Origin: Siminovitchia fortis
GTDB taxonomy: Bacteria > Bacillota > Bacilli > Bacillales > Bacillaceae_C
Length of the DNA stretch: 64,000 nt
Assembly (NCBI RefSeq): GCF_003605365.2
Contig: NZ_QYTU02000007.1
Coordinates: 1-64,000, forward strand
Direction: 5' to 3'
Shown piece after piece: positions 1-8,109 of this stretch (within the stretch, counting starts at the first letter, position 1; the number at the start of each line of letters is the position of its first letter). The translations under genes and the position numbers were made by a program. Below the pieces are notes generated by a model. That model was not told where the DNA came from and made no database searches. It saw only the letters and a program-made list of their open reading frames with translations.

Positions 1-115
1 CCGGGCCTTCTGCCAGTTGTTCGTAAACGAACCATTTAAATTCCCCCTTTTTGATTGAACATCTTTTTATTTATCTATCTTTTTTATAATTACTTCAAAA
101 AACATGCTTAACAAT

Positions 116-155
116 AAGCGCAAGCGCCTTAACCATTGCGGGGCTAGCCGCTTTT
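116..155 (-). repeat. Short relic of the intergenic GC-rich repeat family
   Basis: Read on the minus strand it begins AAAAGCGGCTAGCCCCGC and ends GGCGCTTGCGCTT, the two end motifs of the longer repeats elsewhere in the window. It lies 14 bp past the permease stop codon. Only the ends remain, so it is probably a deleted copy. Confidence 0.5.
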
Positions 156-168
156 AACTCTTCTATTA

Positions 169-1512
169 TTAAGCCTCTTCAACAGCAAGTTCCGGCGGAG
201 GCTGCCTAAACATGTTCGTAAGAATTAGCAGGTATACAAATCCTGCCGTAAACCAAATTCCACCTACAATAAGTGAATGAATGTCCAATTTTAAAAAGAA
301 TAAGCCTGTAAGCGAAGCGCCAATTAACGGCAGTATAAGATACCGGATGGTCCCCATAATGGATCTCTGTTTTTTGCGGACATAATAGTGTGCGATAACA
401 GAAAGATTAACAAGAGTAAATGTAAGCAACGCACCGAAATTGATCAGAGATACGGCAAGTGTAAGACTTAAGAAGAGTGCACTAAGAGCAATGCCTCCTA
501 TGATTAATAGGTTAAACACAGGAGTACGATATTTAGGCGAAAGATACCCAAATATTTTGCTAGGGAGTACACCTTCACGACCCATTGCATATAAAATACG
601 GGATGCACTTGCCCCTGATGCAACGGCTGATCCGAAGCATGCCATGGCTCCTTCTGCAACCATGTAACTCACCAAGAAATTACCTCCGATATACATGGCA
701 ATTTCAAGATAGGCTGATTCCGGATCTTTGAAAGTTTGGTATTCCGGCCAGACAAGCTGTAAAAAATAGGAACCGATAATAAATGATGCCCCGCCAATAA
801 TCGTAATAAGATAAATGGCCCTGGGTATAGATTTTTTGGGATTTTTCGCTTCCTCAGATAGGGTTGTTACGGCATCAAATCCTAAAAAAGAAAAGGCTAG
901 AACAGGGATTATGCCCATGATTTCCGGCATATTTGCATTTGAATCAATAAATGGAAGGATGGAAAAGAGTGTGCCTGCTCCTTGACCATTTAGAAGACCC
1001 TTAATAGAAAAGGCAATAAAGAGGACAAATGTTCCGAGTTGTAAAAGCAGAACCCCTGCATTAAACTTTGCCGCTATAGTGATGCCAAGTATATTTACGA
1101 CCGTAATAATAAGGATAAAGAGAATAATCCAAATGTACATTGGAATAGAAGGGAAATACGCCTTCATGGCTATTCCCAGGAATAAAGAACTGATCATTGG
1201 ACTAAATGCATAATCCAATAATATTGTCCAACCTACAAGAAAGCCAACATGCGGACTAAGGGACTTTTGTGTAAACGTATAAGCAGCACCCGCAGTTGGA
1301 AAGGCTTTCACCAGCTGCGCATAACTATAGGCTGTAAATAACATAACAAGCAAGGCAACGATATAAGCTGTTGGAATCATCCCATTCGTGCTATCAACAG
1401 CGACTCCATATGTTGCAAATAAAGTAGTTGGAGCCATAAAGGCTAGTCCAAAAAACACTAGATATTTTACTGAAAGAGAACGTTTAAGCGTTGGTGAGTT
1501 TGTATTATTCAT
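169..1512 (-). CDS. APC-family amino acid/amine permease
   Basis: A 447-residue integral membrane protein with about 12 hydrophobic segments. The glycine-rich first segment (FFGLAFMAPTTLF, about residues 20-32) and the GFDAVTTLSEEAKNP motif (about 211-225) are typical of amino acid-polyamine-organocation transporters, nearest in style to putrescine/amino acid importers such as PuuP. It should take up an amine or amino acid with a cation. It lies downstream of the amidase gene on the same strand, and a shared transcript from the sigma-54 promoter is likely but interrupted by 290 bp of poorly conserved sequence. The ATG follows a purine-rich GGGGG stretch. The substrate cannot be told from sequence. 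Confidence 0.85.
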   Translation of the reverse strand: MNNTNSPTLKRSLSVKYLVFFGLAFMAPTTLFATYGVAVDSTNGMIPTAYIVALLVMLFTAYSYAQLVKAFPTAGAAYTFTQKSLSPHVGFLVGWTILLDYAFSPMISSLFLGIAMKAYFPSIPMYIWIILFILIITVVNILGITIAAKFNAGVLLLQLGTFVLFIAFSIKGLLNGQGAGTLFSILPFIDSNANMPEIMGIIPVLAFSFLGFDAVTTLSEEAKNPKKSIPRAIYLITIIGGASFIIGSYFLQLVWPEYQTFKDPESAYLEIAMYIGGNFLVSYMVAEGAMACFGSAVASGASASRILYAMGREGVLPSKIFGYLSPKYRTPVFNLLIIGGIALSALFLSLTLAVSLINFGALLTFTLVNLSVIAHYYVRKKQRSIMGTIRYLILPLIGASLTGLFFLKLDIHSLIVGGIWFTAGFVYLLILTNMFRQPPPELAVEEA

Positions 1513-1802
1513 GTTTCATTCCCCCGTATGCCAACTTTCTGTCTTTTTGTTAAATTTTCGTATCTTTTATCCGAAGGTATTCAAATAGATTTTGCGTAAA
1601 CGATTTTTTCTTATAGCCCGGGAGGGAAAGATGGATCACCCGCCCATATCTGCTTAATCCGAAATGCTGTACGAGCGGTAATGACACCATCGATAACACA
1701 TGGAGTTCTTCGATTGATACGTACCTCGCAATGTTTACATACAAGATTATCATTCATGCTTTTCATTGCTGCCCATGCCGCCAAGACAGGCATTTCAAAT
1801 GA

Positions 1803-2624
1803 TTAGATTTTAATTTCCCAAACTCCCTTTTCAATTTCCTTTGAAGGTATATTTAATGGCACCCTGCGTTCTTTCAGATAGTCGTATTGTTGTTTACTCT
1901 CCTGAATAAGAGACAAGTCCAGCGATGCTGATAACACTTCCTCTTCACGTCCCGCTTCAGCAATAATCCGTCCATACGGATCAACAATAACGCTTTCACC
2001 GCAAAAAGTAATATCCTCATCCTCCAGCTGTCCAAGCCGATTCGTCAAAGCGACAAACATTTGATTCTCTTGTGCCCTGGCTTGAACGGCAACGCGGTGC
2101 ACCGGGCCCTCCCAATTTCCATCTGTCACCAACAATAGCTCTGTTCCCATACTGGCAACAGCACGTGCTGTTTCCGGATATTCTATATCGTAGCAAATGA
2201 GCAGCCCGACCTTTGTGCCCTGCCAGTTGCAGCTCCGAAAGCAATTTCCGGCTTTAACTGCTTTTTCCTCACCTGGGAATAAGTGGACTTTACGATAAGA
2301 GAGCAATAATCCTGCCGGCCCTACCAGAACCGTTGTGTTATAAATGTTTTCTCCCTCTTTTTCGTATAAACCAACTACAATGGAGGTATCAGCTTCCCTC
2401 GCTTTGCGTTCTAAATGTTTCACAATAGGTCCATCTAATGGCTCAGCTAATGTACGGCAAACCTCCGGAGGAGGAAATCCTGCGATAAATGTCTCAGGAA
2501 ACAAGATCAGATCGTGAGATTGTCCATATTCATCAACGACATGATCCAAACGGGCAAGATTGTTCTCAGCTTTCCCGTCTTCACAAATAAGTTGCGCCAA
2601 TGCGATATCTATCTTTTTCATCAT
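1803..2624 (-). CDS. Carbon-nitrogen hydrolase (nitrilase superfamily amidase)
   Basis: A 273-residue cytoplasmic enzyme with the full Glu-Lys-Cys triad of the nitrilase superfamily: Glu in PETFIAG (about residue 43), Lys in YRKVHLFPG and Cys in LLICYDIEYPE. Such enzymes hydrolyse amides or nitriles to acid plus ammonia; this form resembles omega-amidase-like or aliphatic amidase members. I start it at the ATGATG preceded by AGGAGG at 2631-2636 rather than at the upstream in-frame codon at 2681. It is the first gene behind a sigma-54 promoter and is followed by a permease, which suggests catabolism of an imported amine or amide as nitrogen source. The exact substrate is unknown. Confidence 0.85.
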   Translation of the reverse strand: MMKKIDIALAQLICEDGKAENNLARLDHVVDEYGQSHDLILFPETFIAGFPPPEVCRTLAEPLDGPIVKHLERKAREADTSIVVGLYEKEGENIYNTTVLVGPAGLLLSYRKVHLFPGEEKAVKAGNCFRSCNWQGTKVGLLICYDIEYPETARAVASMGTELLLVTDGNWEGPVHRVAVQARAQENQMFVALTNRLGQLEDEDITFCGESVIVDPYGRIIAEAGREEEVLSASLDLSLIQESKQQYDYLKERRVPLNIPSKEIEKGVWEIKI

Positions 2625-2675
2625 AAAAGCCTCCTGATACTTTTTCTCTTTATATTTCATGCTTCTATATACTAC

Positions 2676-2693
2676 ACGCAAAAATTATGCCAA
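2676..2693 (-). promoter_or_regulatory. Sigma-54 (-24/-12) promoter of the amidase gene
   Basis: On the minus strand the sequence TTGGCATAATTTTTGCGT has GG and GC exactly 10 nt apart, fitting the TGGCAC-N5-TTGCW consensus at 9-10 key bases. It lies about 50 nt upstream of the amidase start codon. The sigma factor itself (rpoN) is encoded at 51264-52604. Confidence 0.75.
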
Positions 2694-2714
2694 CCAATAA
2701 AGCCCCTTAATTGA

Positions 2715-2779
2715 AAAGCGCTTACAAGCGTTTGACCCATATTTGCATTAAGTTTTAAAATATTGATTCATTAATGAAT
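2715..2779. promoter_or_regulatory. Candidate enhancer/operator palindromes upstream of the sigma-54 promoter
   Basis: Two inverted repeats lie just upstream of the -24 element. CGCTTACAAGCG (2719-2730) sits inside a longer imperfect palindrome that also resembles a CcpA cre site with two mismatches. ATTCATTAATGAAT (2766-2779) is a perfect 14-bp palindrome. Sigma-54 promoters need an activator bound upstream, so these are candidate activator sites; the activator is not in the window. Confidence 0.45.
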
Positions 2780-2798
2780 TTTAATTTGAATTCGAATT

Positions 2799-2833
2799 AA
2801 AATCGGCCCGCACGAAGCGGGCCGATTTTCTTA
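2799..2833 (-). terminator. Terminator after rodA (possibly bidirectional)
   Basis: AATCGGCCCGC and GCGGGCCGATT form an 11-bp perfect stem with a 5-nt loop, extended by A-T pairs. Thymines follow on both strands. It lies downstream of rodA and the repeat mosaic. Confidence 0.8.
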
Positions 2834-2890
2834 CTGAGCAAGAAAGTATAAGATGTTTTAGCTTTAAAATTTTGAACAAAGCCATTTGTT

Positions 2891-3357
2891 GTCTAGCTTC
2901 GACGGACAGGAGGTCCTAGTGCCGCCGGCGCCACAGGACGTGGCGCTTTAAGGCGGCCAGCGCCTATCGACTAGCAGACTTCGCACCTCTGGTGCTCCTG
3001 CGCCACAGCTTATCAAGGAAGCCTTGTTCAGCTCGTCGCAAAGCTCAGGAAGCCTCTCGAAGAAGAAGCTTTCCTACGATAAGTCAACATCGGCTCCGAC
3101 GCACAGGATGTGCTAGTGCAGGCGAAGCGACAGGACGTCGCTGCTTGAGCCTGCGTTCCTCGCCGTGTTGTCTGGCTGCGAGTGCCATCGGCTCGAGGTC
3201 ATAAGCCAATCGCTGCTGAAGGCAAACTACGCCTTCTTCAGCGCTCGTCTTATGCTTGTCGCCGATAAGCAGGCACTCTCCGCCTTTCCTTATCCTTTAT
3301 CTCGTCGGAGGCACTCCAGTCTGTACGTCGATGGGCAAGGCGCTTGCGCTTTTCCTA
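2891..3357 (-). repeat. Mosaic intergenic repeat: class I element with four internal insertions
   Basis: The outer parts match the class I repeat at 47413-47559 closely (start GTCTAGCTTC, later CTATCGACTAGCAGACTTCG, then CTACGATAAGTCAACATCGG, and the end near CTGTACGTCGATGGGCAAGG). The match is broken at about 2900-2958, 2990-3072, 3095-3153 and 3170-3292 by extra GC-rich blocks. The first block also occurs in the repeat at 45444-45565, and the fourth resembles a class II repeat. The GAAAAGCG end supplies the TAG stop of rodA at 3355-3357. An A+T-rich arm upstream (about 2845-2890) also matches the arm at 47366-47412. Confidence 0.8.
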
Positions 3358-4530
3358 GTCATTCGATGAAAACATATATTTTTTATAGTGGTAGCGTATG
3401 GACATGATAATTCCAATCGCAAGCATATTCGAAAGCAGCGAGCTTCCCCCGTAGCTGATGAAAGGAAGCGGGATCCCTGTAATCGGAAGCAGTCCAATCG
3501 TCATGCCGATGTTCTGGAACACGTGAAAGGCGATCATCGAGATGACACCTACACAAATATAGGAATAGAATGGATTTTTCGTATCCAATCCGACTCTTGT
3601 AATCTGATAAATCAATAAGAAAAAGAGACTGATGACGATGCTTCCGCCGATAAACCCGAACTCTTCCCCAAGCGTGCTGAAAATAAAGTCCGAATGGCTT
3701 TCCGGCATGTAAACTTCCCTGTTTCCGAATCCTTTTCCGCTCGTCATTCCCGATCCGATCGCAAGGAGCGACTTCACAAGCTGGAAGCCTTCATTCGACT
3801 GATACGTGTAAGGGTCAAGCCAGGAATAAATCCGTTTGAATTGGTACTGCTTGACGCCAAGGAACTTTAAATACTGCGGCATTTTGATCGCTATATAGAG
3901 GACCGTTCCCCCAAACAGGGAAACACCTGTAAAGATTGGGACAAGCAGCTTCCAAGTGATTCCGGATACGAGAACCATTCCGAGAAAAATAGCCAGGAAT
4001 ACGAGCGAAGTTCCGAGGTCCGGCTGCTTTAAAATAAATGCCACAGGAACCGCTGTAGCAATTCCAAGCTTCACCAATAGCCAAAAGTCCGTTTTCGTCG
4101 TTTTATGGATGAATTTCACGTGGTGATCCGTCGCAATTCTGGCCAGCGCCAATATCGTAAATACCTTCATAAATTCCGACGGCTGAATGGCTCCGACTTT
4201 TGGAATGAAAAACCAGCTTTGCGCTCCGTTTACTTTCCTCGTAAAATCAATATTTTCCGGTGAAAGAAATAAGATAATAAGCATAACAAGACCGATTCCA
4301 TATAAATACCAGGAAATCTTTCTCATCTGTTCAGAATCAAATTGTATGACAAAAGCAGCCGCAACCGAGCCTATTGTATACCACATGATCTGCTGCAGGA
4401 CGAAGTTTTGTTTATATTGGCCTGTTGTCTGGGCGCTGTAAATAATGATTAAGCTTGCGATCATCATTAACATCAAGGTTAAAATGATCCCATAGTCAAT
4501 TTTGGGTATTTGTTTTCTCTGTGAGGTCAT
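3355..4530 (-). CDS. rodA: SEDS peptidoglycan glycosyltransferase RodA
   Basis: A 391-residue polytopic membrane protein of the FtsW/RodA/SpoVE family, which polymerises lipid II into glycan strands at the membrane with a class B penicillin-binding protein. Family marks include the KQPDLGTS segment holding the catalytic aspartate (about residue 170), the GSGMTSGKGFG and PESHSDFIFS motifs, and the C-terminal ITGIPLPFISYGGSS motif. Length and the lack of the FtsW tail favour RodA. It stands alone on its strand. The TAG stop is formed by the first bases of the adjoining intergenic repeat, so the last residues may have been set by that insertion. Confidence 0.88.
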   Translation of the reverse strand: MTSQRKQIPKIDYGIILTLMLMMIASLIIIYSAQTTGQYKQNFVLQQIMWYTIGSVAAAFVIQFDSEQMRKISWYLYGIGLVMLIILFLSPENIDFTRKVNGAQSWFFIPKVGAIQPSEFMKVFTILALARIATDHHVKFIHKTTKTDFWLLVKLGIATAVPVAFILKQPDLGTSLVFLAIFLGMVLVSGITWKLLVPIFTGVSLFGGTVLYIAIKMPQYLKFLGVKQYQFKRIYSWLDPYTYQSNEGFQLVKSLLAIGSGMTSGKGFGNREVYMPESHSDFIFSTLGEEFGFIGGSIVISLFFLLIYQITRVGLDTKNPFYSYICVGVISMIAFHVFQNIGMTIGLLPITGIPLPFISYGGSSLLSNMLAIGIIMSIRYHYKKYMFSSND

Positions 4531-4652
4531 TCCGCTATCTCCTCTTTAATCAAAAAATCACGTTGTAACCATCTTAACATTATACTGAATGATGGATGAT
4601 TTAAAAAGGAGCAAATTATGTCCATTTCGGATACAGTCAAAAATTGTCATCT

Positions 4653-4777
4653 TAAAGAAAAGCGCAAGCGCCCTGATTAGCCCCGACAAGCACAAGACGA
4701 TTCCCGAGGAGGCAGTTCGTAAGCGAACAGGGAAGCGGCTTGGGACCTCGAGGGGCTAGGTGCTGGACGCTGGACAT
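4653..4777 (+). repeat. Class II intergenic repeat
   Basis: Begins TAAAGAAAAGCGCAAGCGCC and ends GGACGCTGGAC. The interior has AGCCCCGACAAGCACAAGACG and, as its inverted partner, GGACCTCGAGGGGCTAGG, so it can fold into a long stem. It shares its internal blocks with the reverse-oriented copy at 41387-41509. It lies in the 336-bp gap between rodA and the cotF-like gene. Confidence 0.75.
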
Positions 4778-4830
4778 TACATAACCTTTGTTCGAAGAGA
4801 AAATTCGGTAAAATTTTATACTTATCTTTT

Positions 4831-4858
4831 AAAAAGAAAGGCAGCCGCTTGGGCTGCC
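4831..4858 (-). terminator. Terminator of the cotF-like gene
   Basis: GGCAGCC/GGCTGCC stem followed on the minus strand by TTTCTTTTT, directly past the stop codon at 4867. Confidence 0.85.
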
Positions 4859-4866
4859 TCCTTCAA

Positions 4867-5466
4867 TTACTGTAAAAAGGTTTGCGGATGTTCCTGCTGC
4901 CCCCCGAATAGCGGAGGCTGCGGTACGATTTGATACATGCTGCTGACCATCTGGATGTCTTCCTGCGGAGCAGGGGAAAGCGGGTAGTAGCCCTTTTGGG
5001 CCATATATTGCCATACATCGTATGAATGCCTGCTGCTGTTTAGAAAAGCGTTCTCCAGGAAAGTCCTTAATTCAGGGTTGGCGCATTCCAATACGGAGCT
5101 TGCATAGTTCTTTGCCGCTGCCTTCTGGTTGAGCAGATAAGCCAAGGCAATTTCACGGTCCGTATGCGTGGTCGCATCCGTTCTTGGGGCTGATGCGCTC
5201 ACTATTTGCGGCGGCTCCGTGTAATTAGCCAATCTCCCCTTCAACTCATCGGGCTGAAATTTCGTTATATCCGGGGTAGAGGCACTTTGGACAAACTCCA
5301 CCTTCATGTTGTAGTCAGCGATATGTTTGGGGTAATGCCTTTGGAGCATTGATTTCAGTTCCGGGTCCTGAGCCTGATTGATAAACGCCCCCAGACAAGT
5401 GACCGTATTATAACAGCTTGCAATCAATTCTGTCAGATCGCGAAATTCATGCGCAGCCAATTGCAT
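4867..5466 (-). CDS. CotF-family spore coat protein
   Basis: A 199-residue soluble protein with two helical ferritin-like halves, as in the Coat_F family: residues about 1-60 (HEFRDLTELIASCYNTV) and about 100-170 (DREIALAYLLNQKAAAKNYA). It ends in a Pro/Gln-rich tail (about 165-199). CotF-type proteins are made in the mother cell and placed on the spore coat. The ATG is preceded by GGAGGTG at 9 nt, and its own terminator follows, so it is probably monocistronic. I cannot tell which CotF paralogue it is. Confidence 0.8.
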   Translation of the reverse strand: MQLAAHEFRDLTELIASCYNTVTCLGAFINQAQDPELKSMLQRHYPKHIADYNMKVEFVQSASTPDITKFQPDELKGRLANYTEPPQIVSASAPRTDATTHTDREIALAYLLNQKAAAKNYASSVLECANPELRTFLENAFLNSSRHSYDVWQYMAQKGYYPLSPAPQEDIQMVSSMYQIVPQPPLFGGQQEHPQTFLQ

Positions 5467-5530
5467 CGTCTTTTCACCTCCATCTGTCTGCTCTTATTTT
5501 TGTTTAACGCGCCGGTTTTATTCGTGCGTG

Positions 5531-6967
5531 TTAAAAAGTCGTGAAGTAGAACACCTTTTGCAAAAAATAAACAACTCGCTGCCCAAAGGTCAGCGGACTT
5601 ACATTTTCCTTCAGATCGACAGTGAATTGCCCATCTTCGTTCGTCCATTGCCTTTTAAAATAATGGTCCAGCTCTTTTGCAAGCCGGGAATTGACGGGAG
5701 TTTCTATATATACGTTTGTTTCAAGATTGAAGTTATCCAGATTTCTTGCGGTGAAATTGGTTGAGCCTCCAGTGATGAGCACTTTGTCTTTTTTCTTAAT
5801 ATACAGGAGCTTCGTATGATATTGTTCCTGCCCTGTGTTGTACCAGCGAATTTTTATTCGGCTGTCCGTTTCTTCATCAAGCTCCTGTGCAACAGGCTTA
5901 TTTGGGAGGCCCGTTTTTTGGGAACCGAATGCATTTTCATTTGGGTCAAGGATGATTTTTATATGTACCCCTCGCTTATCCGCATCAAGCAGAGCATCGA
6001 TTACTTTTCTCTCTGCCAAATAAAACATGGAAAGCCATAACTCGTCCCCTTTACCTGTTGAATTGATGGATGATAATGTTTTCTCCAATACCTTTCCTTC
6101 CGTAATGAGCTGAACCTTATTGTTCCCTGATGAACTTTCATTGCCGCCGTAGCGGGGAAGCTTCTTGCCTCCCGCAAGATTAGCAGCTGCCTGCTCGGAT
6201 TCAAGCAAATCCCCGACGATCGGGCCGTCAATCCGGAATCCGATATTCGAATGAAAGGCACTGGCATCATGGGGATTTCCCGACAGGATGAGAGCTGTTT
6301 TTTCCGTAGCCACTGTCTTTCGGTGGTTGGCTTTGATATTCAGAAGCTTCAGGTAAGACCGTCCTGTCATGTTGGGCGCATCATCAGCCATGGCATTGGG
6401 GAAAATTCCCTTTCCCTCCTGGCCGAACCATTGAAAAAACATTCTCCAGACCGCTGTATACAAAGGGTTTGAATCCCTGAGAGGATCAACGTCAGTCATC
6501 AGGACGTCAATCCCATTTTTCTTCAAGTTTTCAAACTGCCAATTTTTGTGGGAATTATAAGAAGTATTGATTTCATCGGTTATAAGAACAATTTGAATAT
6601 TGGGGTTTTCCCTTTTCTTTGCGATCAATTTTTCAGTAAGGGTGGAGCTGAGCGGCGGGAACTTCTGGTCATGATCGTAATAATCGTTATATAAAAAGAA
6701 ATCAAGAACAATAAATTCCTCTGCATCCTCTATAGCTTCAAAGACGGCCTTGAACATATGCTGGTCTGTTTTTTCATGATTCCCGTCCTTGTATGTCAAA
6801 TCATATAAAAAGGAAATGGATCCGTCAGGCACTTGATGCACCTTTCCTTCAAAGGGGACTCCTACCGGAAGAGACTTTGTTGATTCGTAATAGATGACCG
6901 AAAAAAACACACATAAAAAAAGGGCCAAAGTGCCGATCAGCCATCTTTTCATTTTCCGCTTTCTCAT
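5531..6967 (-). CDS. Membrane-anchored phospholipase D/cardiolipin synthase-like protein
   Basis: A 478-residue protein with an N-terminal membrane anchor (about residues 8-24) and two phospholipase D half-domains. The first HxK is in NHRKTVATE (about 220) and the second in YHTKLLYIKKKD (about 395), followed by GGSTNFTARNLDN, which matches the usual GSxN(F/L)TxR motif. In both motifs the Asp of HxKx4D is replaced (Glu and Lys), so activity may differ from true cardiolipin synthases. I start at the ATG at 6967, which has GGGGTGG 5 nt upstream; a GTG three codons earlier is the alternative. The substrate is probably a membrane phospholipid (inference). Confidence 0.8.
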   Translation of the reverse strand: MRKRKMKRWLIGTLALFLCVFFSVIYYESTKSLPVGVPFEGKVHQVPDGSISFLYDLTYKDGNHEKTDQHMFKAVFEAIEDAEEFIVLDFFLYNDYYDHDQKFPPLSSTLTEKLIAKKRENPNIQIVLITDEINTSYNSHKNWQFENLKKNGIDVLMTDVDPLRDSNPLYTAVWRMFFQWFGQEGKGIFPNAMADDAPNMTGRSYLKLLNIKANHRKTVATEKTALILSGNPHDASAFHSNIGFRIDGPIVGDLLESEQAAANLAGGKKLPRYGGNESSSGNNKVQLITEGKVLEKTLSSINSTGKGDELWLSMFYLAERKVIDALLDADKRGVHIKIILDPNENAFGSQKTGLPNKPVAQELDEETDSRIKIRWYNTGQEQYHTKLLYIKKKDKVLITGGSTNFTARNLDNFNLETNVYIETPVNSRLAKELDHYFKRQWTNEDGQFTVDLKENVSPLTFGQRVVYFLQKVFYFTTF

Positions 6968-7125
6968 ACAAACCACCCCGGTGAGGACTTATTTACCCTT
7001 TACTTTCCCTATCCCGTTTTCACAAAACTTGCTGCCTTCTTTTACCAAAAAAGGAATAGTTTTAATTGCCAGTGACCGGGTAAACATAAGACAAGCAAGC
7101 CTTACCACGAAGGGAAGTGAAACGA

Positions 7126-7275
7126 ATGCTTTGGACAATCATTGGTATATTGCTTGTATTATGGATTCTGGGCCTTGTTGCAAAGGTCGGCGGCGCACTC
7201 ATTCACATTCTGCTCGTTGCGGCTGTCATCATCTTTATCATTAATCTGGTTACGGGGAGAAATAAAACGGGTTAA
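7126..7275 (+). CDS. Small membrane protein, Lmo0937/DUF5670-like
   Basis: A 49-residue ORF with ATG at 7126 and TAA at 7273. It encodes two hydrophobic segments split by a short polar turn (MLWTIIGILLVLWILGLVAK, then a second run ending NLVTGRNKTG). This is the typical form of the Lmo0937/DUF5670 small membrane proteins common in Firmicutes, whose function is unknown. AGGGAAGTG precedes the start by about 8 nt, and a strong terminator follows the stop by 6 nt. Confidence 0.75.
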   Translation: MLWTIIGILLVLWILGLVAKVGGALIHILLVAAVIIFIINLVTGRNKTG

Positions 7276-7279
7276 AACA

Positions 7280-7310
7280 AAGACCGCTCCGAAAATCGGA
7301 GCGGTCTTCC
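7280..7310. terminator. Bidirectional terminator between the small membrane protein and the GNAT gene
   Basis: AAGACCGCTCCGA/TCGGAGCGGTCTT is a 13-bp perfect stem with a 3-nt loop. It serves the plus-strand small gene and the minus-strand acetyltransferase, which converge here. Confidence 0.88.
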
Positions 7311-7756
7311 TATTTAAATTTCAGCAGCATATCTGCATGAGGAATTCCCTCGTCCAAGTATACTTCCGAAATTTTCTCAAATCCGAGCGAACCATAAAAA
7401 GACAGCAAATATTCCTGGGCCTGAAGCCTGACCACCTTTTCTTTCAGCTCTTCACGAATAAAGTCAAGAGCCCTTTTCATTAATTCAACGGCTAAGCCGC
7501 GTCCTCTATATGACTCCTTTACTAATACTCTTCCTATCGATAGTTCCGGATACGCCGTACCTGATGGCAATATTCGCGCATAGGCTGCAATTTCCTTTCC
7601 ATCGCAGGCATATATATGGTATGAAGACTGATCAAAATTATCAAGCTCCCTGTAGGCACATTGCTGTTCCACAACAAAAATGTCCACGCGCTCCCGCAAT
7701 ATGGCATATAGCTCATTAGTTGTCAATTCATCAAATGTCTTTATTTTCCAATTCAT
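7310..7756 (-). CDS. GNAT family N-acetyltransferase, ElaA-like
   Basis: A 148-residue single GNAT domain. The acetyl-CoA binding motif is IGRVLVKESYRGRGLA (about residues 75-90), and the ElaA-type N-terminus (FDELTTNELYAILRERVDIFVVEQ) is clear. It should move an acetyl group from acetyl-CoA to an amine; the acceptor is unknown. The ATG at 7756 has GAGGG 9 nt upstream; a TTG two codons earlier is also possible. The last codons overlap the bidirectional terminator. Confidence 0.82.
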   Translation of the reverse strand: MNWKIKTFDELTTNELYAILRERVDIFVVEQQCAYRELDNFDQSSYHIYACDGKEIAAYARILPSGTAYPELSIGRVLVKESYRGRGLAVELMKRALDFIREELKEKVVRLQAQEYLLSFYGSLGFEKISEVYLDEGIPHADMLLKFK

Positions 7757-7762
7757 TCGCAA

Positions 7763-8109
7763 TCGTCCCTCTTCATGTCAATTTTTTTGAATGATTATAG
7801 CATGATTCTTTTTAGATTTGCGAAGTATTTTTGCCCGCATTTTTGTCCAAGGGCTTTATTTTGATGAGATTCTGGTATATAATTTTGAAAATAACGCCAA
7901 TTTAAAATCCATCATATTTTTGCTAAAAAAAGCATATTTTACTATGACTGAACGCCTATCAACCTCCCTTCGACATCGTTCAACAGCACTAGGAATAGAC
8001 CATAAGGCTCATGTTTTCTAATAAAAAGATTGATATAGTAATAGATACAATTACCTGAATACCGCCAATTTTTCTACAGAGGCCATATACTCAAGGACGG
8101 TGATCTGAC
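7763..8109 (+). promoter_or_regulatory. A+T-rich leader of the app operon
   Basis: 347 bp without a credible gene. A TATAAT hexamer lies at 7878-7883 with only a weak -35 (TTTATT) 17 bp upstream. The overlapping AATTTTGAAAATA (7881-7893) resembles a shortened CodY box (consensus AATTTTCWGAAAATT). app/opp operons of Bacillus are known CodY targets, so CodY control is plausible but not shown. No riboswitch fold was recognised. Confidence 0.35.

Noticed and set aside
1611-1793. 60-codon minus-strand ORF between amidase and permease
   Set aside because: It reads somewhat like protein but has no SD and no family I recognise, and it overlaps another frame. It may be a remnant.
2992-3407. ORFs inside the repeat mosaic
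   Set aside because: Their translations (Ser/Arg-rich, with AYRLADF-type strings shared by all copies) reflect the repeat DNA, not a protein family.
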